A stretch of 6,658 nt of DNA from an uncultured Slackia sp. (GCA_934646845.1 CAKUEV010000103.1:1-6658), one strand, 5' to 3'; counted from the stretch's first letter, positions 1 to 6,352 are shown. Numbers and translations are program-made. Notes: a model not told the origin generated them from the sequence alone.

Positions 1-150
1 TCCATTGTCGGCCTAATCCACGGAAAGTCATGCAGCAGGGGCTCTCAATTTATTGTGTCCTGCTCATATCGTCTTCTTTTTTAAGACTTTAGTCTGGCGC
101 GCGCGTAGCCGCGCCAAGAAAAAAAATGCACGCTCGGGCAGTCGATGCTT

Positions 151-259
151 TTCTGCACGGCATATGGGAGCCTATCGAAAACGCGTGTTCTGCTCGGCAT
201 ATGGAGGCCGCCGAAAGCATGCATTCTTTTCGGCATTGGCAGAAAACGCCGCAATGGGG
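151..259. repeat. degenerate 36-37-bp tandem repeat, three copies
   Basis: Three successive units begin TTCTGCACGGCATATGG (151), TTCTGCTCGGCATATGG (188) and TTCTTTTCGGCATTGG (224), giving periods of 37 and 36 bp. The first two stay similar for about 20 bp. The third keeps mainly the TTC...TCGGCAT core and then merges into the next repeat. The copies are contiguous and diverged, with no unique spacers, so this is a decaying tandem repeat and not a CRISPR array. Function is unknown. Confidence 0.5.
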
Positions 260-311
260 CCTGATTGCAAGAATTTGGGAACGTGCTGCCAGGAAACGCC
301 ACCATGGGGCC
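241..311. repeat. imperfect direct repeat, 50 bp apart
   Basis: The 21-bp segments at 241-261 and 291-311 differ at three positions. Both contain the pattern AAACGCC followed by ATGGGGCCT, and their start points are exactly 50 bp apart. The ATGGGGCC core reappears in the repeats at 3942-4067, which suggests one family of intergenic sequence in this genome. Confidence 0.5.
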
Positions 312-412
312 TTTTCTCGGGCGGATATCCTTCGACTTTCTTTTCAGAAAATTACGTGACCTGGCCTTTTGTTGAAGCACGTTGCTTCGTGCGGGCTTTT
401 ACCAGCCTCTTC

Positions 413-434
413 CTCTGCAATGAGGCCTGCAGAG
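413..434. other. small stem-loop upstream of flavodoxin gene
   Basis: CTCTGCA (413-419) pairs perfectly with TGCAGAG (428-434) across an 8-nt loop. About 40 bp before it, GAAGCA and TGCTTC (374-388) form another short inverted repeat followed by GGGCTTTT. The pair could be the remains of a terminator from upstream or structure in the flavodoxin leader. No T-rich tail follows the 413-434 stem, so I do not call a terminator. Confidence 0.25.
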
Positions 435-539
435 AGGCCCCCTTGTCGCGTTTTCTGCCATCTGAGGCTCGAGGCGCTGCACGGTTTTCTTACGATGCGT
501 TTCGGCGTAAGGTGTCTGCGTCAAGAGATTGGAGCTGTT

Positions 540-1322
540 TTGAATATCACGTGTTCTATGGCCGTGAGCAGCAAAAGCGGAAACACTAAATTGGTGGCTG
601 ATGCGTTGCGGCGCGAATTGTCTGACGCCGGAGTGCGCTTTGTGGCCTCTTTCGATTTGGATGCCGCGGATGCGGAATCGGCGCAGTCGGAGGGTGCCGA
701 AGGTGCCGAAGAGGCGGAAGGTGCCGAAAAAGCAGAAGGCGTCGAAAGCGCGAAAAGCGCGGAAGGTGCCGAAAACGGCCAGGGCACAAATGCTGCCGCT
801 TCGGTGCCCACCGTATCGGTTCCCGCAGCGTCGGTTCCCGCAGCATCGGCGCCTGCCACATTGTCGCCTACCGCGTCGGTTCCCGCCGCATCGGCGCCTT
901 CCGCATCGACGCTTGCGGCGCAGGCGGGCGAGGCTGACGTGGTATTCGTCGGCTTCTGGTGCGACAAGGGTTCATGTAGCCCAGCTGTTCAGCATTTTCT
1001 TCAGGGGCTTGTGGGAAAGCGCGTTTTCCTGTTCGGCACCTGCGGCTTCGGTGAAAGCGACGAGTATTTCGCGCAAATTCTCGACAGGGTTCGCGCGTAT
1101 TTGCCCGCTGAGGCGCAGTGCGTCGGCGGCGCGATGTGCCAAGGCAAGATGGGCGTGGGCGTGAAACGTCGCTACGAGGGCATGCTTGAGAAAGACCCTG
1201 AGAACGCTCAGGCTCGCATGCTGATTGATAACTGGAACAAGGCGCAAAGCCATCCGAACGAGGGCGACTTTGCGCGCATCGCGGCTGCGGCGAAAGAGGC
1301 GCTCGCGGGTGTTGCCGAGTAG
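540..1322 (+). CDS. flavodoxin-family protein (BilS-like) with low-complexity insertion
   Basis: This is a predicted cytosolic FMN-binding electron carrier of 260 residues. The start chosen is TTG at 540, because GGAG at 531-534 sits five bases before it and this start completes the first beta strand. An in-frame ATG at 558 would cut that strand short. The phosphate-binding loop is SSKSGNTK (residues 10-17). The second FMN-loop region is VVFVGFWCDKGSC (134-146), with W140 as the likely stacking residue, and GTCGFGESDEYF (166-177) fits the third loop. The tail, with MCQGKM and RRYEGML, resembles flavodoxins of the BilS type, partners of the bilirubin reductase BilR. That match is from memory, and no bilR is visible here. 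Residues about 46-129 are low-complexity and fall between beta-2 and beta-3. Without them the protein would be about 176 residues, a normal length for a short-chain flavodoxin. I am confident of the fold but not of the redox partner. Confidence 0.85.
   Translation: MNITCSMAVSSKSGNTKLVADALRRELSDAGVRFVASFDLDAADAESAQSEGAEGAEEAEGAEKAEGVESAKSAEGAENGQGTNAAASVPTVSVPAASVPAASAPATLSPTASVPAASAPSASTLAAQAGEADVVFVGFWCDKGSCSPAVQHFLQGLVGKRVFLFGTCGFGESDEYFAQILDRVRAYLPAEAQCVGGAMCQGKMGVGVKRRYEGMLEKDPENAQARMLIDNWNKAQSHPNEGDFARIAAAAKEALAGVAE
675..926 (+). repeat. in-frame low-complexity insertion inside the flavodoxin gene
   Basis: Two different tandem tracts lie side by side. Residues about 50-78 follow a three-residue pattern (EGA, EGA, EEA, EGA, EKA) from a 9-bp unit close to GGTGCCGAA, giving an acidic Glu/Ala/Gly stretch. 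Residues about 88-123 follow a five-residue pattern (VPTVS, VPAAS, VPAAS, with later VPAAS and APSAS) from a 15-bp unit, giving a Pro/Ala/Ser stretch. Both periods are multiples of three, so gain or loss of units would keep the frame open. The segment is probably a disordered loop protruding from the flavodoxin fold. Confidence 0.85.
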
Positions 1323-1414
1323 CATCTCGGCCGCGGCAAAAGAAGCAATTGCGGGTATTGCCGAGTAGTACCGAGACTCCGGCGAAAGAAGCGCTCGCGG
1401 GTATTCTCGAGTAG
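1277..1414 (+). repeat. 46-bp tandem repeat, three copies, spanning the flavodoxin stop
   Basis: The units are 1277-1322, 1323-1368 and 1369-1414, with no gaps. The first encodes the real C-terminus, IAAAAKEALAGVAE then TAG. Read in the matching register, the second gives ISAAAKEAIAGIAE-stop and the third TETPAKEALAGILE-stop. All three end GAGTAG. The 46-bp period is not a multiple of three, and the first TAG should end translation, so copies two and three are presumably untranslated. Most differences between copies one and two are synonymous or conservative. Confidence 0.85.
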
Positions 1415-1429
1415 CGAGTTCGCTCAAAG

Positions 1430-1463
1430 AAGAAGGCCAAGGGTTCGTGCCCTTGGCCTTCTT
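1430..1463. terminator. stem-loop between convergent genes, probable bidirectional terminator
   Basis: AAGAAGGCCAAGGG (1430-1443) and CCCTTGGCCTTCTT (1450-1463) are perfect complements, giving a 14-bp stem with a 6-nt loop. It lies about 110 bp after the flavodoxin stop and about 225 bp after the convergent thiC stop, so it can serve both strands. T-tracts are short: CTTCTT falls within the 3' arm on the + strand, and CTTCTTT on the - strand. Confidence 0.7.
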
Positions 1464-1602
1464 GGTGTTGCATACGTTGCGTGCCTTCGAGCGCATCACT
1501 CGTGGCCTTCCGAATGTCGGTGTTTCCTTGGATGCGGCAACCGCGCTCTTTTCGCCGTTGCGCTTTTCGGGCGATGTGCCCATTGGGCGTTGCTCTCATC
1601 CT

Positions 1603-1646
1603 GCTCGACGCGCTTTTCGGCCGGCATGCCTTTTGGCTGGTCGAGC
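1603..1646. other. inverted repeat downstream of thiC
   Basis: GCTCGAC (1603-1609) and GTCGAGC (1640-1646) are perfect 7-bp arms around a 30-nt loop that includes GGCATGCC and a GCC-TTTT-GGC mini-hairpin. It starts 43 bp past the thiC stop on the - strand and could protect or end that transcript, but the long loop and lack of a T-tail make this weak. The rest of 1464-1688 shows nothing I can name. Confidence 0.25.
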
Positions 1647-1688
1647 TACTCAGATGCAGTGCCTGAGCGCTTCATCTTTGCCCTTCGC

Positions 1689-2996
1689 CTACAGCAGGCT
1701 GACGTTTTCGCCCTTCATGGCCTTGTTCATGGTGCGCACCGAACACATGGCGCCGCACATGGTGCAGGTGCTCGGGTCGTGCGGGTTGGTGCTCGCCACG
1801 TATTCTTCGGCCTTCTTGCGGTCGATGGCCTCGTCGAACATCGCGGGCCAGTCGAGGCGCTGGCGGGCGCGAGCCATGCGGTCGTCCCAATCGCGAGCGC
1901 CGGGAATGCCGTTCGCCAGGTCGGCGGCGTGAGCGGCGATCTTCGAGGCAATGACGCCCTCGCGCACGTCCTGCACGCTCGGCAGACGCAGGTGCTCGGC
2001 AGGGGTCACGTAGCACAGGAAGTCGGCGCCGTTTGCCGCGGCAATCGCGCCGCCAATGGCCGACGTAATGTGGTCGTAGCCAGGTGCGATATCGGTCACC
2101 AGCGGCCCCAGCACGTAGAACGGCGCGTTGTGGCACAGGGTCTTCTCGATTTGCATGTTGGCCGCGATTTCGTTGAGCGCCATATGTCCCGGGCCCTCGA
2201 TCATGACCTGCACGTTGCGCTCCCATGCGCGCGTGGTAAGAAGGCCCAGCTCAATGAGCTCGCTTACCTGGCCCGCGTCGGTGGAGTCGCTCACGCAGCC
2301 AGGGCGCAGCGCGTCGCCGAGCGAAATGGTCACGTCGTATTGGTACAGAATATCGAGCAGTTCGTCGTAGTGCTCGAAGAACGGGTTCTCGTTGCCCGTC
2401 ATTTCCATCCAGGCGTAAATCAGGCTGCCGCCGCGGCTCACGATGTTCATCATGCGGCCGCTGCGCTTGAAGCTGTCGATGCTCTTGCGGTTGAGGCCGG
2501 CGTGAATCGTCACGAAGTCCACGCCTTCTTCGGCATGCGCGCGCACAACGTCGAGGAAGTCTTGCGCGGTGATGTTGGCCAGGTCCTTTTCCAGGTAGCC
2601 GACGGCGTCGTACATAGGAACGGTGCCGATCATCGCGGGCGACATGTCGACGAGCGCGCGGCGGAAATCGTGCGTTTTGCCGTAATTCGACAGGTCCATA
2701 ATGGCTTCGGCGTCGAACTCGAGCGCCGTGCGCACCTTCTGCATCTCGCATTCGTAGTCGCGTTCGTCGCCGGAAATGCCCAAGTTCACGTTGATTTTCG
2801 TGCGCAGCCCCTCGCCAACGCCATGCGCGTGCAGCGCAGGGTGGTTGTGGTTGGCGGGAATGGCAATGGTGCCGCGCGCGACGCGTTCGCGAATGATTTC
2901 GGCGTCGATGCCTTCGTCTTCGGCAACCTGCGCCATCTGCGGCGTGACGATGCCGAGCTTGGCGGCTTCCATTTGGGTTGAATAGGTTTGGGTCAT
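1689..2996 (-). CDS. thiC: phosphomethylpyrimidine synthase ThiC
   Basis: ThiC is a radical-SAM enzyme that rearranges aminoimidazole ribotide into HMP phosphate, the pyrimidine half of thiamine. The 435-residue product fits the short ThiC form, which lacks the long N-terminal domain of proteobacterial and plant enzymes. Family motifs run in order: PANHNHP (47-53), [12 protein letters not shown] (66-77), [11 protein letters not shown] (100-110), GTVPMYDA (124-131), SRGGS (187-191), SLGDALRPG (225-233), [10 protein letters not shown] (262-271) and [15 protein letters not shown] (296-310). The C-terminal cluster motif is CTMCGAMC, with Cys411, Cys414 and Cys418. The start is ATG at 2996, with GAGGGAG (3002-3008 on the complement) five bases before it. 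An upstream extension of the frame lacks ThiC similarity. The gene stands alone, convergent with the flavodoxin gene and divergent from the NTF2-fold gene. No other thiamine gene is in the window. Confidence 0.96.
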   Translation of the reverse strand: MTQTYSTQMEAAKLGIVTPQMAQVAEDEGIDAEIIRERVARGTIAIPANHNHPALHAHGVGEGLRTKINVNLGISGDERDYECEMQKVRTALEFDAEAIMDLSNYGKTHDFRRALVDMSPAMIGTVPMYDAVGYLEKDLANITAQDFLDVVRAHAEEGVDFVTIHAGLNRKSIDSFKRSGRMMNIVSRGGSLIYAWMEMTGNENPFFEHYDELLDILYQYDVTISLGDALRPGCVSDSTDAGQVSELIELGLLTTRAWERNVQVMIEGPGHMALNEIAANMQIEKTLCHNAPFYVLGPLVTDIAPGYDHITSAIGGAIAAANGADFLCYVTPAEHLRLPSVQDVREGVIASKIAAHAADLANGIPGARDWDDRMARARQRLDWPAMFDEAIDRKKAEEYVASTNPHDPSTCTMCGAMCSVRTMNKAMKGENVSLL

Positions 2997-3087
2997 GGTC
3001 GCTCCCTCAATAGACGGGCAGCCCCTGCGCCTCGCCGCGACGCTTGCACGCCCGCTTTCCGCAACGACTGTCCGAGGTTTCTGCGCA

Positions 3088-3093
3088 AGTATA
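3088..3093 (-). promoter_or_regulatory. candidate -10 box for thiC
   Basis: The complement reads TATACT, five of six matches to TATAAT, and would start a thiC leader of roughly 80-85 nt. No good -35 hexamer lies 16-18 bp before it; the best is TTCGCC-like. The predicted leader lacks the conserved CTGAGA and CCTGATCTGG-type signatures of a TPP riboswitch. Confidence 0.4.
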
Positions 3094-3163
3094 GCCGCTC
3101 GCGGCGCATGGGGCGAACACGCTTCGCCGTATGGCGCGAATTCTGCACCAGTTATTGCGAAAA

Positions 3164-3195
3164 CGCCCCTTTCCTTCAAGGAAAACGAAAGGGCG
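3164..3195. other. hairpin in the thiC / NTF2-fold divergent gap
   Basis: CGCCCCTTTC (3164-3173) pairs with GAAAGGGCG (3187-3195) with one bulged C, and TTTCC/GGAAA offers an alternative inner stem. On the - strand it is followed by TTTT, so it resembles a terminator or attenuator facing thiC. It lies upstream of the proposed thiC -10 box, however, so it would be in the transcript only if a promoter lay further out. Confidence 0.35.
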
Positions 3196-3204
3196 CGGTG
3201 CATG

Positions 3205-3217
3205 GCACGAATTGTGC
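3205..3217. promoter_or_regulatory. short palindrome, possible operator
   Basis: GCAC-GAATT-GTGC is a perfect 4-bp inverted repeat around an AT core, enclosed by GCGCG/CGCGC arms. A related sequence, GGCGCGAATTCTGCAC, lies 70 bp to the left (3134). It is placed just before TTGACG (3225-3230), a possible -35 for the NTF2-fold gene that has no matching -10. The site is suggestive only. Confidence 0.25.
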
Positions 3218-3267
3218 TGCGCGCTTGACGAAGGCGTGCTAAGAAAACGGCGGAAAGAAGGTTTGCG

Positions 3268-3846
3268 ATGAAAGAAATCGAGCAGGGCGCATTGCGATCG
3301 GCGGAAGACCATTTTGCGGAAAGCCCCACGCTCGAGGAGCGCGTTGCGCGCATCGAAGCTCGCGAGCGGGTCGAAGAACTTCTCGCGCACTATGCGCGCT
3401 GCGTTGACGCGCAAGATGCACAAGGCGTGGGCGCCGTGTTCACGGAAGATGGGGAAATGTGCAACCCTGGCATGCCTGCTTTGAAGGGCCGCGCGCGTAT
3501 CGCGAAGCTCTATGGGAAGTTGTTGCCGGCGTTGCGCACGTCGTCTCACCTTATTGGTGCGCAACAGGTTTTGTTTGAGTCGAGCGAAAAGGCGTTGGTG
3601 CATGCGGCGTTTCAGGCGTGGGACTCGTATAAGGCCGACGACGCCCCCGACTGTTTTTCGTTTGGGTTCTATGAGGTTGAAGCGGTGCGCGAAGCCGATG
3701 GCGAATGGCGCATGGCGGCGCTCAACATCAACTTCACGGGGCAACTTGAGACGACTGCCGATGGTGGCCTGCGCGACGGCGAGGGCGTGAATGGGCGTTT
3801 TTGCGAGCAATTCACCCGGCAATGGCCGCCGGCGCCCAGAGCATAA
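3268..3846 (+). CDS. SnoaL-like / NTF2-fold protein of unknown function
   Basis: The 192-residue product looks like a SnoaL_4-type member of the NTF2 superfamily, small cone-shaped proteins that act as cyclases, dehydratases, isomerases or plain ligand-binding domains. An N-terminal helical region (about 21-50) leads to [20 protein letters not shown] (42-61), the characteristic turn with Asp47 and Asp61. HLIG follows at 94-97, and the closing beta strands are [20 protein letters not shown] (123-142). The last 40 or so residues extend past the fold and are rich in charged residues and Pro. The start is ATG at 3268, with GAAGG (3257-3261) six bases before it. I see no signal peptide or membrane segment, so it should be cytosolic. 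It is transcribed alone, divergent from thiC. The substrate cannot be guessed, and a link to thiamine is not supported. Confidence 0.8.
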   Translation: MKEIEQGALRSAEDHFAESPTLEERVARIEARERVEELLAHYARCVDAQDAQGVGAVFTEDGEMCNPGMPALKGRARIAKLYGKLLPALRTSSHLIGAQQVLFESSEKALVHAAFQAWDSYKADDAPDCFSFGFYEVEAVREADGEWRMAALNINFTGQLETTADGGLRDGEGVNGRFCEQFTRQWPPAPRA

Positions 3847-3941
3847 TTGGCGCGATTGGGCGGTCTTTCCGCGAAACGGGGCAATGCGTGTTCGGACGGC
3901 TTGCCTGTGAAGCGAGGTGACGTCTGCTCGGATGGCATCGT

Positions 3942-4067
3942 TCGAATGGGACCTCGTTTTCGATTGATGTCGCTCGAATGGGGCCTCGTTTTCGATTGAC
4001 ATTATTCGAAAGCCCCCTGTTTTCGGGCGCCCTTGCTCGAATGGCGAATTCGTTTTCGAGCGGCCGG
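3942..4067. repeat. four tandem copies of a 31-32-bp repeat with internal inverted arms
   Basis: Units begin at 3942, 3974, 4006 and 4037, each with TCGAA and later a TTTTCG. Copies one and two share most of their first 26 bases. Each copy can fold: TCGAA/TTCGA in copies one and two, CGAAA/TTTCG in copy three, and a longer GCTCGAA (4035-4041) with TTCGAGC (4055-4061) in copy four, whose loop holds the palindrome CGAATTCG. There are no unique spacers, so this is not a CRISPR array. The ATGGGGCCT core is shared with repeats at 241-311. Confidence 0.7.
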
Positions 4068-4141
4068 GCCTGAATAGGGGTCGCTTCCGAAGGCTTCGAT
4101 GGAGCCGCCCGGGGGCGTGGAATCGGTTCTTAAAATGCCCG

Positions 4142-4170
4142 TTTATCCTGGGGTTTCGCTGCGTTACACT
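4142..4170 (+). promoter_or_regulatory. candidate promoter for the EF-G paralogue
   Basis: TACACT (4165-4170), four of six matches to TATAAT, lies 17 bp after TTTATC (4142-4147), a weak -35. Transcription would begin near 4177 and give a leader of about 50 nt. The spacing is right but the hexamers are poor, so this is tentative. Confidence 0.35.
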
Positions 4171-4227
4171 GAAAAAGCATTCGTTGCATCGTTAACCTGC
4201 GAGTAGGGGATAACCCAGGAAGAGACG

Positions 4228-6303
4228 GTGGTATCAATGGCAGCTCCCGAGACGTTGCATGTCCGCAACATCGTGTTGGTCGGACAAGATGGTGCGGGCA
4301 AAACTTCACTGGCCGAAGCCATGCTCTACATTTCCGGCCAAACGCCGCGCATGGGCACTACGCACGACGGAAAATCGTACCTCGACTACGATGCCGAGGA
4401 AATCAAACGCAAGTTCACCATGGGCACCTCGGTCGCGCCCATTCCGTATAAAGATTACAAGATCAACCTGCTCGACACGTCGGGCCACCCCGACTTCATT
4501 GGCGACACGCTCGCGACCATGCACGCCGCCGAAATGGCCATGTTCGTGGTCGACGCCGTAGAGGGTCCGCAGGTCATGACCACGAAGCTGTGGCGTGAGG
4601 CCGAGACTATGCGCCTGTCGCGTTCGGTGTTCATCAACCACATCGATCGAGAGCATGCGAACTTCGACGTCATCATGGCTGCGCTGCACGCCCGTTTCGG
4701 CGCGCGTTTGGGCGTGGTGACCATTCCCATTGGCGTCGACAAAGATTTCAAGGGCGTTATCGACATTCTGCGCATGAAGGCGCGCTATTTCGAAGGCGAT
4801 TCCGAGCGCGTGGAAGAAATTCCCGATGAATACCTCGAGCAGGCCCAGGTGGCGCGCGACAAGCTGTGCGATTTGGTTGCCGAAGCCGACGACGATCTTA
4901 TGATGAAATACCTCGACGGCGAAGAGCAGCTTACCCAGGCCGAACTCGAGGGCCTGTTCGACAAGGCCATCGCGCAGGAGCTGTTCATTCCCGTGTTTGT
5001 GGGTTCCACCATCATCAAGCAGGGCATTCAAGGCCTTATGGAAGACATTTGCACCTACTTCCCGCATCCCACGGCGCATGGCCCCATTCCCACGGCCGAT
5101 GGCGGCGAAGTGAAGGTTTCCAAAGAAGGCGAGCCTGCGTGCTTCGTGTTCAAGACCCTGGCCGACCCTTATGTTGGCCGCCTGAGCTTCGTGAAGGTGC
5201 TTTCGGGCACGCTGGTGCCGGGCCTCGAATTGCTGAACGCGCGTACGGGCAAAAAGGAGCGCCTGGGCCACGTGTGCGTGATGAAGGGCAAGGAAACTAC
5301 GCCGGTGAAAAGCGCCATGGCGGGCGACATCGTGGTGGTGCCGAAGCTCGTCGAAACGCGCACGGGCGACACGCTTTCGGAAAGCGGCAGCATTGCCATC
5401 GCCCCGTTGCCGTTCCCCATTCCGCAGTATCCTGTCGCCATTGAGGCCGTGAATAAGAAGGAAGAAGACAAGCTGGGAACTTTCCTTGCGCGTGTTGCGG
5501 AAAACGATCCGACTGTTCGCATCGAGCGCCATGAAGATACGCACCAAACGGTGGTTACGGCAATGGGCGAGGCTCAGATCGATACTATTTTGAGCCGCTT
5601 GGCCGCTCAGGCAAAGGTTGAGACGAAGCTTGTCCCGGTGCGCATTCCGTATCGCGAGACCATTCGCAAGACGGCTGAAGCCGAGGGTCGTCATAAGAAG
5701 CAGACCGGCGGCGCGGGCCAGTTCGGCGATTGCTGGCTGCGTCTTGAGCCCAACCCCGGGTGCGGCTATGAATTCGTCGACGCCATTAAGGGCGGTGCGA
5801 TTCCGGGCGGCTTGGTCCCCGCGGTCGATAAGGGCGTGCAGGAGGCCATGGCTGAGGGCGTTATCGCAGGCTACCCCATGGTCGATGTGAAATGCACCGT
5901 GTTCGACGGTTCATATCATCCGGTCGATTCCAACGAGATGGCGTTCAAGACGGCGGCGCGTATCGGCTTCCGTGCGGCATGCGAGCAGGCGACCCCCGTG
6001 GTGCTCGAGCCCATGGCCACGATGAGCATCGCTGTAGGCGAGTCGTACGCGGGCGCGGTAATGGGTGATATCTCCACGCGCCGTGGCCGCATTATCGGCA
6101 CCGACTCAAACGATGCTGGCGAGACGGTCATTATGGTGCGCGTGCCGTATGCCGAGGTCGTGAGCTACACGAAAGATCTGCGCAGCATTTCGCGCGGATC
6201 GGGCAGCTATACCATTGAGCTCGATGGCTATGAGCAGGCTCCGGCCGATGTGCAGAAAAAGCTCGTCGCTGAATACGAGGCCAAGCGAGCGGCCGGCAAC
6301 TAA
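4228..6303 (+). CDS. elongation factor G paralogue (EF-G2 / FusA2-like GTPase)
   Basis: This is a 691-residue translational GTPase with all the EF-G domains. The P-loop is GQDGAGKT (19-26), the switch I region has KFTMGTS (62-68), and switch II is DTSGHPDF (83-90) with the catalytic His87 kept. The base-recognition motif is NHID (137-140) in place of NKxD, and the G5 region is GST (259-261). Domain II covers about 305-390. Domain IV has GGAGQFGDCW, IKGGAIPGGLVPAVDKG and the tip SYHPVDSNEMAFK. Domain V has VMGDISTRRGRIIGTDS. The divergent switch regions (SVAPIPYKDYKINLLDTSG) suit the EF-G2 class more than the main EF-G, and no ribosomal-protein or tufA genes flank it. Its role is uncertain, and some EF-G2 proteins are poor in ribosome-stimulated GTP hydrolysis. 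AGGA at 4217-4220 favours GTG at 4228. ATG at 4237, giving a product starting MAAPE, is a real alternative that looks closer to relatives. Confidence 0.93.
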   Translation: MVSMAAPETLHVRNIVLVGQDGAGKTSLAEAMLYISGQTPRMGTTHDGKSYLDYDAEEIKRKFTMGTSVAPIPYKDYKINLLDTSGHPDFIGDTLATMHAAEMAMFVVDAVEGPQVMTTKLWREAETMRLSRSVFINHIDREHANFDVIMAALHARFGARLGVVTIPIGVDKDFKGVIDILRMKARYFEGDSERVEEIPDEYLEQAQVARDKLCDLVAEADDDLMMKYLDGEEQLTQAELEGLFDKAIAQELFIPVFVGSTIIKQGIQGLMEDICTYFPHPTAHGPIPTADGGEVKVSKEGEPACFVFKTLADPYVGRLSFVKVLSGTLVPGLELLNARTGKKERLGHVCVMKGKETTPVKSAMAGDIVVVPKLVETRTGDTLSESGSIAIAPLPFPIPQYPVAIEAVNKKEEDKLGTFLARVAENDPTVRIERHEDTHQTVVTAMGEAQIDTILSRLAAQAKVETKLVPVRIPYRETIRKTAEAEGRHKKQTGGAGQFGDCWLRLEPNPGCGYEFVDAIKGGAIPGGLVPAVDKGVQEAMAEGVIAGYPMVDVKCTVFDGSYHPVDSNEMAFKTAARIGFRAACEQATPVVLEPMATMSIAVGESYAGAVMGDISTRRGRIIGTDSNDAGETVIMVRVPYAEVVSYTKDLRSISRGSGSYTIELDGYEQAPADVQKKLVAEYEAKRAAGN

Positions 6304-6317
6304 CGATTTGCGAACGG

Positions 6318-6352
6318 AACCTGTTAAATGCTCGGAGCGTTTAACAGGTTTT
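6318..6352 (+). terminator. intrinsic terminator after EF-G paralogue (hairpin 1)
   Basis: AACCTGTTAAATGCT (6318-6332) pairs with AGCGTTTAACAGGTT (6336-6350) through 15 pairs, one a T-G wobble, around a CGG loop. TTTT covers 6349-6352. It begins 15 bp after the stop codon, the usual place for a terminator. Confidence 0.85.

Larger units (their letters stand above)
1..539. other. intergenic region with no convincing gene
   Basis: The open frames here read as arginine- and cysteine-rich nonsense with no recognisable domain, so I call no gene. The stretch holds a T-rich patch (71-82), the small inverted repeats AGACT/AGTCT (84-95) and TGGCGCG/CGCGCCA (95-116), degenerate tandem repeats at 151-311 and a hairpin at 413-434. 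The leader and promoter of the flavodoxin gene should lie at its right end, but I see no hexamer pair good enough to name. The end of any upstream gene lies outside the window. Confidence 0.6.
3847..4227. other. intergenic region between NTF2-fold gene and EF-G paralogue
   Basis: No gene is visible. The first 95 bp show only weak inverted repeats (GCGG/CCGC near 3864) and no clear terminator for the preceding gene. The middle holds the 31-32-bp repeat array at 3942-4067, and the right end holds the EF-G promoter candidate and leader. Confidence 0.6.

Noticed and set aside
369..539. Upstream extension of the flavodoxin reading frame to ATG 369
   Set aside because: The added residues are not flavodoxin-like, and the ribosome-binding site GGAG at 531-534 fits the TTG start at 540.
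53..589. A 178-codon frame in the left region
   Set aside because: There is no domain, the composition is Arg/Cys/Phe-rich, and it crosses tandem repeats and overlaps the flavodoxin start in another frame.
521..967. A 148-codon Ser/Ala/Pro-rich frame opposite the flavodoxin insertion
   Set aside because: Its composition simply mirrors the in-frame repeats on the other strand, which lie inside a real flavodoxin domain.
1590..2981. A 463-codon open frame on the + strand opposite thiC
   Set aside because: It is the antisense of a clearly conserved thiC. The translation is His/Val/Ala/Arg-rich with no domain, a typical by-product of GC-rich codon use.
2997..3353. N-terminal extension of ThiC upstream of 2996
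   Set aside because: The extra 119 residues do not resemble the ThiC N-terminal domain, and they would overlap the divergent gene's start. A strong ribosome-binding site precedes ATG 2996.
3007..4002. A 331-codon frame on the - strand across the NTF2-fold gene
   Set aside because: It is Arg/His-rich antisense sequence with no motif, while the + strand gene has a good ribosome-binding site and a recognisable fold.
3942..4067. CRISPR array
   Set aside because: The 31-32-bp units are contiguous and diverged, with no unique spacers between them, and no cas gene is nearby.
4306..5694. A 462-codon open frame on the - strand opposite the EF-G paralogue
   Set aside because: It is an antisense shadow of a strongly conserved GTPase, with no recognisable motif or ribosome-binding site support.
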